DNA of 9,865 bases from Patulibacter sp. (lineage in GTDB: Bacteria; Actinomycetota; Thermoleophilia; Solirubrobacterales; Solirubrobacteraceae). Shown here in pieces: positions 1-6,324 of the stretch (positions within the stretch are counted from its first letter, which is position 1; every line of letters starts with the position of its first letter). Below the pieces are notes generated by a model. It saw only the letters and a program-made list of their open reading frames with translations, was not told the origin of the DNA and did not search any database. Position numbers and translations under genes: made by a program. Where the stretch lies: positions 1 through 9,865 of the forward strand of contig JALRCL010000447.1 in the NCBI GenBank assembly GCA_023268575.1, written 5' to 3'.

Positions 1-292
1 CGTCGTCTCCGTCCAGCGCGTGCCGGACGAGGCCACCGCCCTCGCGTGGGCCAACGGCGTCCCCTACGGGCTCGCCTCCTCCGTGTGGACGAGCGACGTG
101 GGCGCCGCGATGCGCTTCGCCCGCGACCTCGGCTTCGGCGCCGTCTGGGTCAACGAGCACGCCGCCACGACGCCGGAGATGCCCCACAGCGGGCGCGGCG
201 CGTCCGGCTACGGGACGGACATGTCCGCCGACGCCCTGCAGGAGATGACGGCGGTGAAGCACGTCATGGTCGCCCACGGCGCGGCTGGCTGA
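1..292 (+). CDS. Aldehyde dehydrogenase, C-terminal end (5' truncated by window), aminobutyraldehyde dehydrogenase type
   Basis: Only the last ~96 residues are present; the first complete codon is at position 2 and the TGA is at 290-292. The fragment has the conserved ALDH C-terminal signature: an NGVPYGLASSVWT stretch, then WVNEH, EMPHSGRGASGYGTDMS and a final TAVKHVMV. The EMPH-x-G-x4-SGYG-x-DMS run followed by VKHVM closely resembles the tail of E. coli PatD-type gamma-aminobutyraldehyde dehydrogenases, which oxidise amino-aldehydes to acids with NAD+. The catalytic Cys and Glu lie upstream, outside the window, so activity cannot be checked. It runs convergently to the PrpD-like gene and is on a different transcript from the operon at 1892. 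It could still serve the same pathway by oxidising an aldehyde made by the ThDP enzyme at 2985; this is inference. The ALDH superfamily call is very secure. The amino-aldehyde substrate is only likely. Confidence 0.93.
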   Translation, partial: VVSVQRVPDEATALAWANGVPYGLASSVWTSDVGAAMRFARDLGFGAVWVNEHAATTPEMPHSGRGASGYGTDMSADALQEMTAVKHVMVAHGAAG

Positions 293-305
293 CCGCGGCA
301 CGGGG

Positions 306-331
306 GCGTCCGCGGCGATCGTCGCGGACGC
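306..331. terminator. GC-rich hairpin between convergent genes, candidate bidirectional terminator
   Basis: A perfect 9-bp inverted repeat (GCGTCCGCG at 306-314 and CGCGGACGC at 323-331) encloses an 8-nt loop, GCGATCGT. It begins 14 nt after the aldehyde dehydrogenase stop and lies about 70 nt beyond the stop of the convergent PrpD-like gene. No T-tract follows on either strand. U-less hairpins are often proposed as terminators in high-GC actinobacteria, but chance hairpins are also common at this base composition. The rest of 293-402 holds no gene that I can see. Confidence 0.4.
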
Positions 332-402
332 GGATGCGGACGCACGCGCCGGTGCGGGCGGGGACGACGGCCGGCGTCGCCGACGGGCGGGCCGGTCGGG
401 CG

Positions 403-1725
403 TCAGGCCGGCGCGGCCGCGCCGACGGCGCTCGGGGCGAGCGCGTCGACGAGCTGCGCCGCGTCGAGCGCCCCGAGGCGCAGCGCGGGATCGGGCGCCG
501 TGGCGGTTCCGCGCGTGGGATCGACGAGCCGGGCGACCTTGTCGCGGACGATCGCGTCCCACTCCGGGTCCTCGGGCTCGCCCCGCGCCTCGCACGGGTC
601 GGTCGCGATCCGCCGGCCGTCGGCGAGCGTCAGCGCGACCGCCGTCAGGCGCCGCGCGGGGAAGGCGGCGGTGAGCTCCGGGTCGACCACGACCGAGGTC
701 CGGCCGTGCAGCCGCAGCGCTCCGGCGTCGTCGAAGGGCCCCAGGACGGCGGGGACGTCGAAGTCGCCGTGGCAGAGGGCGTGGGCGACGGGCCAGACGA
801 TGTTGTACTGCGCCTGCTCGGTCGTGGTGGGGACCTCGTGGGAGAGGCCGTCGGCGGCGGCGAAGGTCCGGATCTCGACCCGCTCGATCGCGTCGGCCGT
901 GACGCCGGCGCGCTCCCGAGCCTGGAGCGCCGCGCGGATCGCGCCCTGCGTCCACCGGCAGCACGGGTACGCCTTGAGGTACGCCTCGGTGAGGCGCCAG
1001 CGCTCGCCGAGGTCGTCCCACGGAGGTCGGTCGAGGTCGTGGTCGGCGGAGACGGCGGTGAACCCGCGGCCGGCGAGGAGCGAGGCCTCGACCCCGAGCC
1101 GGGCGCCGACGTCGCAGGCGTCCTTCGTCATCTCGGGCTGCGCGCAGGAGCGCATGATCGGCGCGATCGGCGCGTGGTAGTCGGCCAGGCCGAGGGCGTG
1201 GACGGTGCGGTCGGCGTCCAGGCCGAGCAGGCGCGCGGCGCCTGCGGCGACACCGAGGGCGCCCCAGGCGCCGGACGCGTGGTACGTGCTGTCGCGCTCG
1301 TGCAGGGCGATCCCGGCGCGGACCGCGATCTCGTAGGCGACGACGACCGCCTCGTGCAGCTCGGCGAGCGTCGCGTCGCGCGCCTGGGCCACGGCGAGCA
1401 TGGCCGGCACGACGATCGCCCCGGGGTGGCCCTTCGTCAGGCGGTGCCCGTCGTCGAGGTCCAGGACGTTGGCCAGCACGGCGTTGGCCCATGCGGCGCC
1501 GACCACCCCGAGCGGTCGGTCGTCCAGCAGCGAGCGCGCGTCCGTCCCCGGGAAGACCGCGGCGGCGTGCTCGGCGGCGATCCGCGACGCGGGGGCGGGG
1601 CGGCCCGCGACCGACACGGCGATCGCGTCGGCGACGAGCAGCTCGGCGTGGCGCCGGACGGCGGCCGGGACGTCGTCGCGGTGGAGGGTCAGCGCCCACT
1701 CCACGGGCGCCGTGTCCGGGCTCAC
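403..1725 (-). CDS. MmgE/PrpD family protein (2-methylcitrate dehydratase-like)
   Basis: A 440-residue protein, close to the usual ~450 of the family, which includes 2-methylcitrate dehydratase PrpD, MmgE and cis-aconitate decarboxylase/immune-responsive gene 1 homologues. Family blocks appear in order: LDLDDGHRLTKGHPGAIVVP (aspartates and the HP pair of the active-site region), a helical YEIAVRAGIAL segment, the KDACDVGARLGVEASLLA block, a GFTA turn, YLKAYPCCRWTQGAI with the typical YPCC, and YNIVWPVAHALCHG. I place the start at GTG 1725 (VSPDTAPVEWALTL), where family similarity begins. The frame stays open up to 1899, but that stretch crosses the operator-like palindromes and overlaps the start of the divergent gene, so it is not likely coding. 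It is divergently transcribed from the operon at 1892 and shares its control region. Family assignment is firm. The substrate is unknown, and no methylcitrate synthase or methylisocitrate lyase gene lies nearby to suggest propionate metabolism. Confidence 0.92.
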   Translation of the reverse strand: MSPDTAPVEWALTLHRDDVPAAVRRHAELLVADAIAVSVAGRPAPASRIAAEHAAAVFPGTDARSLLDDRPLGVVGAAWANAVLANVLDLDDGHRLTKGHPGAIVVPAMLAVAQARDATLAELHEAVVVAYEIAVRAGIALHERDSTYHASGAWGALGVAAGAARLLGLDADRTVHALGLADYHAPIAPIMRSCAQPEMTKDACDVGARLGVEASLLAGRGFTAVSADHDLDRPPWDDLGERWRLTEAYLKAYPCCRWTQGAIRAALQARERAGVTADAIERVEIRTFAAADGLSHEVPTTTEQAQYNIVWPVAHALCHGDFDVPAVLGPFDDAGALRLHGRTSVVVDPELTAAFPARRLTAVALTLADGRRIATDPCEARGEPEDPEWDAIVRDKVARLVDPTRGTATAPDPALRLGALDAAQLVDALAPSAVGAAAPA

Positions 1726-1775
1726 CAGCGGACCGTCCCCGCGCGAGATCGGCGGTCGATCCTGCCGCCGAGGAG

Positions 1776-1793
1776 TGCCAACATGGGTTGGCA
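1776..1793. repeat. Perfect inverted repeat, 7-bp arms, in the divergent promoter region
   Basis: TGCCAAC (1776-1782) and GTTGGCA (1787-1793) are exact reverse complements around the 4-nt spacer ATGG. The right arm overlaps the first TTGG-N7-CCA site (1788-1802), so the TTGGCA half-site is used in both orientations here. It lies about 50 bp upstream of the PrpD-like start, a position from which a bound regulator could control that gene. The inverted repeat is directly visible. A role as operator is inference. Confidence 0.55.
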
Positions 1794-1862
1794 ATGTACC
1801 AGTTGGAGGGTGCGCGGGACCCCGGATTGGCGTATAACCATCGCAAGTTGGCAATACGCCAG
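1788..1862 (+). promoter_or_regulatory. Cluster of three TTGG-N7-CCA operator-like sites
   Basis: Three 15-nt elements share TTGG, seven variable bases, then CCA: TTGGCAATGTACCAG (1788-1802), TTGGCGTATAACCAT (1827-1841) and TTGGCAATACGCCAG (1848-1862). Each is an imperfect palindrome of the form TGG-N7-CCA. The second and third start 21 bp apart, two helical turns, which would put them on the same DNA face; the first is 39 bp from the second. Sites 2 and 3 also form a perfect 8-bp inverted repeat, TGGCGTAT (1828-1835) with ATACGCCA (1854-1861). The region is clearly less GC-rich than the flanking genes. TGG...CCA palindromes are typical of several regulator families, GntR/FadR-type among them, but no regulator gene is in the window, so the binding protein is unknown. 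The position between divergent genes suggests joint control of the PrpD-like gene and the operon. Confidence 0.6.
1833..1838 (+). promoter_or_regulatory. Possible -10 element (TATAAC) for the operon
   Basis: TATAAC matches the sigma-70-type -10 consensus at five of six positions and stands out in a region with few AT-rich hexamers. It would place transcription start near 1845 and give a leader of roughly 45-50 nt before the ATG at 1892. It sits inside the second operator-like site, with the third just downstream, an arrangement that would suit repression. No convincing -35 hexamer lies at 16-19 bp, so this is a weak prediction. Confidence 0.28.
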
Positions 1863-1891
1863 ACCGTTCCAGTCCCTGGGGGAGACCACCG

Positions 1892-2941
1892 ATGACCACG
1901 CCATCCGCTGACCGCGGCCTGCTCGAGCGCCTCGCCGAAGGCCCGGTGATCTGCGCCGAGGGCTACCTGTTCGAGTTCGAGCGCCGGGGCTACCTCCAGG
2001 CCGGCGCGTTCGTGCCGGAGGTCGTCCTCGAGCGCCCGGACCTCGTGCGCGAGCTCCACCAGGAGTTCGTCGACGCCGGCTCGGACGTCGTCGAGGCCTT
2101 CACGTACTACGGCCACCGCGAGAAGCTGCGCCTCATCGGCAAGGAGCACCTCCTCGAGCAGATGAACCGCGACGCGCTGGAGATCGCCAAGGGCGTCGCG
2201 CGGGGCTCGGGCGCGCTGCTGGCGGGCAACATCTGCAACACGAACGTCTTCGAGCCGACCGACGAGGCGCGTGCGAAGGTCCGCGCGATGTTCGAGGAGC
2301 AGGTCGGCTGGGCCGTCGAGGCCGGCGCCGACTTCGTCATCGGCGAGACGATCTCGTGGGGCGAGGAGGCGCTGATCGCGCTCGACGTCATCAAGCAGTC
2401 CGGGCTGCCGTCGGTGATCACGCTCTCGATCCACCGCGCGCCCGAGGTCCGGGAGGGCTGGTCGCCCGCCGAGACCTGCAAGCGCCTCGCCGACGCGGGC
2501 GCCGACGTCGTCGGCGTGAACTGCATCCGCGGGCCGCGGACGATGCTCCCGCTGCTGCAGGACATCCGCGACGCCGTCGACGTGCACGTGGCCGCCCTGC
2601 CGGTGCCGTACCGCACCACCGAGGACGAGCCGAGCTTCCAGTCCCTGCGCGATCCCGCCTGCGACTGCATCCCGGGGGGCGTGCCGTTCCCGACCGCCCT
2701 GGACCCCTTCACCTGCAACCGTTACGAGATCGCCGAGTTCACGCACGCCGCCCGCGAGATCGGGGTCGACTACCTCGGCGTCTGCTGCGGCGCGGGACCC
2801 CACCACATCCGGAGCATGGCGGAGGCCCTCGGGCGGACCCCGCCGTCGAGCCGCTTCAGCCCCGACATGTCCAAGCACGCGTTCATGGGCACGGAGTCGA
2901 CGCTGAAGTCGCACAACCAGGCGTACGCCGCCGAGCTGTGA
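1892..2941 (+). CDS. Homocysteine S-methyltransferase family protein, betaine-homocysteine methyltransferase (BHMT)-like
   Basis: A 349-residue zinc-dependent methyltransferase of the PF02574 fold, which transfers a methyl group from a donor to homocysteine (or a similar thiol) to give methionine. The three zinc cysteines are present: C211 in GVNC, and C298-C299 in LGVCCG. The N-terminal half follows BHMT closely (LLERL, RRGYLQAGAF-PEVVLERP, ELHQEFVDAGSDV, AFTYYG). It is shorter than animal BHMT (~406 residues), mainly lacking the C-terminal tail. Differences from human BHMT, aligned by eye, lie in the substrate region: GDGG reads AEGY (23-25), the Trp of GPWTPE reads Phe (GAFVPE, F40), and the EY pair reads ET (152-153), while the FTFY tyrosine is kept (Y73). 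The donor may therefore not be glycine betaine. The ATG at 1892 has a strong GGGGGAG site 7 nt upstream. It is the first gene of the operon, 43 nt before the ThDP enzyme gene. Family call secure, donor unknown. Confidence 0.9.
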   Translation: MTTPSADRGLLERLAEGPVICAEGYLFEFERRGYLQAGAFVPEVVLERPDLVRELHQEFVDAGSDVVEAFTYYGHREKLRLIGKEHLLEQMNRDALEIAKGVARGSGALLAGNICNTNVFEPTDEARAKVRAMFEEQVGWAVEAGADFVIGETISWGEEALIALDVIKQSGLPSVITLSIHRAPEVREGWSPAETCKRLADAGADVVGVNCIRGPRTMLPLLQDIRDAVDVHVAALPVPYRTTEDEPSFQSLRDPACDCIPGGVPFPTALDPFTCNRYEIAEFTHAAREIGVDYLGVCCGAGPHHIRSMAEALGRTPPSSRFSPDMSKHAFMGTESTLKSHNQAYAAEL

Positions 2942-2984
2942 TCCCGGCCCGGCGACCGACCGCGAGGAGCGAGGCACCCCAGCG

Positions 2985-4616
2985 ATGACCACGACCACCA
3001 GCACGACCGGGGCGGACGTCGTCGCCGACGTCCTGCGCCGGCTCGGGGTGCGCCACGCGTTCGGCCTCCCCGGGATCCACATGCTCTCGCTGTGGCAGGC
3101 CCTGCGCGACGGGGACGTCGCGACGGTGCCGCTGCGCACCGAGCTCGACGCCGCCTACGCGGCGGACGGCGCGGCGCGGATCGCCGGCGAGCCGGTCGCG
3201 CTGCTGCTCTCCAGCGGCCCGGGGGCGCTGAACTCGCTCGCCGGGCTGATGGAGGCCGCGGCCACCCACTCGCCGGTGATCGCGATCGTGGGGCAGGTCG
3301 ACCGCGAGTTCATCGGTGCCGGCCGCGGCGTGCTGCACGAGCTGCGCGACCAGATCGCGTCGTTCCGGCCCGTGGTGAAGGAGGCCTGGAGCGTCCGTGA
3401 CCCCGCGGAGCTCGGACCGGTGGTCCACGCCGCGTGGCAGGCCGCGCGGACCGCGCCGTCCGGGCCGGTCTTCGTCGAGGTCCCCGCCGACGTCCTCGCC
3501 GGGGCGGCCGACCCGTGGACGCCGCCCGAGGTCGCCCCGGCGCCGCTCGCCGAGCCGTCGGGGGACGAGCTCGAGGCGGCCGCCGCGGCGCTCGCCCGCG
3601 CCGAGCGGCCGGTCCTCTGGGCCGGGACCGGCGTCGTCCGGGCCGGGGCCACCGAGGCGCTGCGCCGGCTCGCCGAGCGGCTCGACGCCCCGGTCGTCGC
3701 CACCCCGTCGGCCCGGGACGTCCTGCCGCACGACCACCCGCTCTCGTGCGGTGGGGCGGCGCACGAGGAGGCGACCCTGGCGGCGCTGGCGGACGCCGAC
3801 GTCGTCCTGGCCGTCGGCACCCGCCTCGGCGCCGACGCGACGGGCGACTTCCGCCTGCGCCTCTCCGGCACGCTCGTCCAGGTCGACGTCGACGCCGAGC
3901 GGATCGGCCGGGCCTTCCCCGGCGCCCTGCCGGTGGTCGGCGACGCCGCGACGGTGCTGCCGGCCCTCGCCGCGCGCCTGCCCACGCGGCCGGCCGCCAC
4001 CGGCGCCGACCGCGCCGCGGCGGTCCGCGACGCCGTCGCCGCCCGCATCGCGCGCGAGGAGACCGGTCCCGAGCCGGGGCTCGTCGCCGCGCTGCGGGAC
4101 GTGCTGCCGACCGACGCGGTCGACGCCTGGGACTCGACGATCCTCGGCTACTGGGGCGCCGGGTACTTCCCGGCCCGCACGCCGGGGCGGTTCCTCTACC
4201 CGTCGGGGTCGGGCACGATCGGCTACGCGTTCCCGGCCGCGCTCGGCGCCGCCGCGGTCCGGCCCGACCTGCCCGTGCTGGCGATCAGCGGCGACGGCGG
4301 CTTCCAGTACGGGATCGCCGAGCTCGCGGCGGCACGCCAGTACGGCCTCGCGGTGAAGCTCGTGCTCGTCGACGACGGCGGGTACGGGATCCTGCGCGAG
4401 TACCAGCAGGCGCGCTTCGGCGTCCTGACCGCGACCGACATGGTCGAGCCGGACTTCGTCGCCGTCGCCGCGGCGTTCGACGTCCCGGCCCGGCGCACGA
4501 GCGTCGGGACGTTCGCCGAGGACGTCCGCTGGCTCATGGAGCAGCCGGGCCCCGCGGTCGTCGTGCTCGAGCACGAGCTGCGCTGCTACGTCTTCGACGA
4601 GGGGGGAGACCAGTGA
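2985..4616 (+). CDS. Thiamine diphosphate-dependent enzyme, acetolactate synthase/2-oxoacid decarboxylase family
   Basis: A 543-residue cytosolic ThDP enzyme with the standard three domains: PYR (about 9-170), central nucleotide-fold domain (about 195-330), and PP domain (about 365-530). The PYR domain has FGLPGIH and the RTELDAAYAADG block, where E53 should be the cofactor-activating glutamate. The PP domain has the metal/diphosphate motif GDGG (436-439) followed after 23 residues by DDGGYG (463-468). Most relatives have NN or DN there, so the aspartate pair is unusual. The GLPGIH and GRGVLHELRDQ segments remind me of the 5-guanidino-2-oxopentanoate decarboxylase (AruI) branch rather than true acetolactate synthases. 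No regulatory subunit gene follows, which also argues against branched-chain amino acid synthesis. The best guess is decarboxylation of a 2-oxo acid to an aldehyde, which the aldehyde dehydrogenase at the left edge could then oxidise. GAGG at 2971-2974 lies 10 nt before the ATG. Its stop overlaps the next start. Confidence 0.9.
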   Translation: MTTTTSTTGADVVADVLRRLGVRHAFGLPGIHMLSLWQALRDGDVATVPLRTELDAAYAADGAARIAGEPVALLLSSGPGALNSLAGLMEAAATHSPVIAIVGQVDREFIGAGRGVLHELRDQIASFRPVVKEAWSVRDPAELGPVVHAAWQAARTAPSGPVFVEVPADVLAGAADPWTPPEVAPAPLAEPSGDELEAAAAALARAERPVLWAGTGVVRAGATEALRRLAERLDAPVVATPSARDVLPHDHPLSCGGAAHEEATLAALADADVVLAVGTRLGADATGDFRLRLSGTLVQVDVDAERIGRAFPGALPVVGDAATVLPALAARLPTRPAATGADRAAAVRDAVAARIAREETGPEPGLVAALRDVLPTDAVDAWDSTILGYWGAGYFPARTPGRFLYPSGSGTIGYAFPAALGAAAVRPDLPVLAISGDGGFQYGIAELAAARQYGLAVKLVLVDDGGYGILREYQQARFGVLTATDMVEPDFVAVAAAFDVPARRTSVGTFAEDVRWLMEQPGPAVVVLEHELRCYVFDEGGDQ

Positions 4617-6322
4617 CGGTCGGGCGGATCATCCACAGTCGCGAGGAGGTCCGCTCGGAGCGGGGCGTCGTCGCGGCCGGCCACGAGGCCGAGGCCGCCG
4701 CCGGCGCGCGGATCCTCGAGCAGGGCGGCAACGCCGTCGACGCCGCGGTCGCCGCGGCGTTCGTCGCCTTCGTCGTCGAGCCGAACAACTGCAGCGTCGG
4801 CGGCTACGGGCACCTCGCCTCGTACCTGCCCGAGCACGGCGGCTTCGTCACCGTCGACCACGGGCCGCGCGTGCCCCTGGCGGGGACGCCGGACATGTTC
4901 GAGACGGTCGAGGACCCGGACGCGGGGCCCTACGACTGGCCCGAGGTCGTCGACGACGCCAACGACGTCGGCGGCCGGTCGGTCGCGACGCCCGGCGCGG
5001 TGCCGGGCCTCTGGGCGATCCACCAGCGGGCGGGACGCCTGCCGTGGCGGGAGCTCCTGCAGCCGGCGATCGAGGAGGCCCGCGCGGGCGTCCAGATCTC
5101 CTACGGCCTGCTGATCGAGATCGTCGCGCGGATGGACCTCATCCGGCGGTACCCGGCGGCCGCGGCCTGGCTGCTGCGCGACGGCGACCCGCCGCCGTTC
5201 TACGGCCAGCACGGTCCCGGCGACCGGCTCGACGGGAGCCTGCTGGCGGGCACGCTGGAGCGGATCGCCGAGGAGGGCCCCGACGCGCTGCACCGGGGCG
5301 AGATCGCCGAGCGGATCGCCGCCGCGGTCCAGGCCGACGGCGGGATCCTCACCACCGAGGACCTCGCCGCCTACGCGCCGAAGGTCTTCGTCGAGACGCC
5401 GGTCTCCTACCGCGGCCTCGAGGTCGTCACGGCGAACGACCAGGTCGGCGCCGAGGCGCTGAACATCCTCGAGCAGTTCCCGCTCGGGGACTACGAGCCC
5501 GGCGGGTTCGAGCACCACCACCTGCTCGCCGAGGCGGTCGGTCACGCGTTCGTCGACAACCAGACCTACTACGGCGATCCCGACCACACCGAGAGCCCCG
5601 TGGCCGGGCTCGCCTCGGCGGCGTTCGGCGCCGAGCGCGCGACGGCGATCCGGATGGACCGCGTCGCGCCGCGTCCGCTGGTCGCCGCCGATCCGTGGCC
5701 CTACGACGCGGGCGCCGCGCCCGTCGCCACCCCGCTGCCGTCCGTCGGCGGGAGCCGCGGCACGACGCAGATCGTCACCGCCGACGCCGACGGCAACGTC
5801 GTCGCGCTCATCACGACGATCGGCGGCGACTACGGCTCCCTGATCGTCGTGCCGGAGACGGGCATCCTCCTGAACAACTCGATGATGAACTGGGACCCGC
5901 GTCCCGGACGCTCGAACTCGATCGCCCCCGGCAAGATGCCGTTCTTCGCCGTCCCGGCGATCGTCGCCGCCCGCGACGGCAAGGCCGTGTTCGGCGCGGC
6001 CGGCGCCGGCGGCTACCGGATCCTCGCGTCGGTGATGCACACGACCGTCGGCGTGCTCGACCACGGGCTGCCGGTCCAGGAGGCCGTCGACCTGCCCCGC
6101 AGCCACGGGCAGGGCGAGGAGACCTTCGTCGACGTCCTCGTGCCCGAGCCCGTGCGCGAACAGCTGGCCGCCGCCGGACACGAGCTCGTGCTCGAGGAGA
6201 CGACGCCGGCCTGGGCGTCGTTCGGCCGGGTCGGCGCGGTGACGGTGGACCCCGACAGCGGGGCGATGGCCGCCGGGGCGGGCCCGTTCTGGAGCACCGC
6301 CACCGCCGCCGCGAAGGACTGA
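4613..6322 (+). CDS. Gamma-glutamyltransferase-like Ntn hydrolase with altered donor pocket
   Basis: A 569-residue member of the gamma-glutamyltransferase (GGT) family, whose members self-cleave into two subunits so that a threonine becomes the N-terminal nucleophile. The cleavage site and nucleophile are present as GTTQIVTADADGN, with T384 matching E. coli T391. The early block VVAAGHEAEAAAGARILEQGGNAVDAAVA, the arginine at 86 (in HGPRVP, matching R114) and the GG pair 466-467 (AGAGGYRI) are also kept. Aligned by eye, other glutamate-binding positions differ: the E. coli NNQMDDF segment reads NNSMMNW (420s, N426 at the D433 position), and the SS462-463 pair is replaced by phenylalanines (F444-F445). 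The true substrate may thus not be gamma-glutamyl. No secretion signal is visible at the N-terminus, whereas many bacterial GGTs are periplasmic or extracellular. GTG 4613 overlaps the preceding TGA (GTGA), with GGAG 4 nt upstream, indicating translational coupling. Confidence 0.9.
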   Translation: MTVGRIIHSREEVRSERGVVAAGHEAEAAAGARILEQGGNAVDAAVAAAFVAFVVEPNNCSVGGYGHLASYLPEHGGFVTVDHGPRVPLAGTPDMFETVEDPDAGPYDWPEVVDDANDVGGRSVATPGAVPGLWAIHQRAGRLPWRELLQPAIEEARAGVQISYGLLIEIVARMDLIRRYPAAAAWLLRDGDPPPFYGQHGPGDRLDGSLLAGTLERIAEEGPDALHRGEIAERIAAAVQADGGILTTEDLAAYAPKVFVETPVSYRGLEVVTANDQVGAEALNILEQFPLGDYEPGGFEHHHLLAEAVGHAFVDNQTYYGDPDHTESPVAGLASAAFGAERATAIRMDRVAPRPLVAADPWPYDAGAAPVATPLPSVGGSRGTTQIVTADADGNVVALITTIGGDYGSLIVVPETGILLNNSMMNWDPRPGRSNSIAPGKMPFFAVPAIVAARDGKAVFGAAGAGGYRILASVMHTTVGVLDHGLPVQEAVDLPRSHGQGEETFVDVLVPEPVREQLAAAGHELVLEETTPAWASFGRVGAVTVDPDSGAMAAGAGPFWSTATAAAKD

Positions 6323-6324
6323 CG

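Noticed and set aside
1828..1861. The 8-bp inverted repeat TGGCGTAT/ATACGCCA considered as an RNA leader structure or riboswitch
   Set aside because: The 18-nt spacing and its origin from halves of two repeated operator-like sites are better explained by protein binding. It would also lie partly upstream of the likely transcription start.
1726..1899. 58-residue N-terminal extension of the PrpD-like protein from an ATG at 1899
   Set aside because: The extension has no family similarity, crosses the palindromic operator-like cluster and overlaps the start and ribosome site of the divergent gene. Family similarity starts right after GTG 1725.
46..1911. Long + strand open frame opposite the PrpD-like gene
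   Set aside because: Its product is an Arg/Gly/Asp-rich low-complexity translation typical of the shadow frame of a GC-rich gene, and the opposite strand has a clear family match.
3434..4612. Open frame running into the GGT-like gene from upstream, suggesting a 962-residue fusion
   Set aside because: The upstream part is an Arg-rich shadow of the ThDP enzyme gene. GGT similarity begins just after the GTG at 4613, which has a ribosome site and a GTGA overlap.
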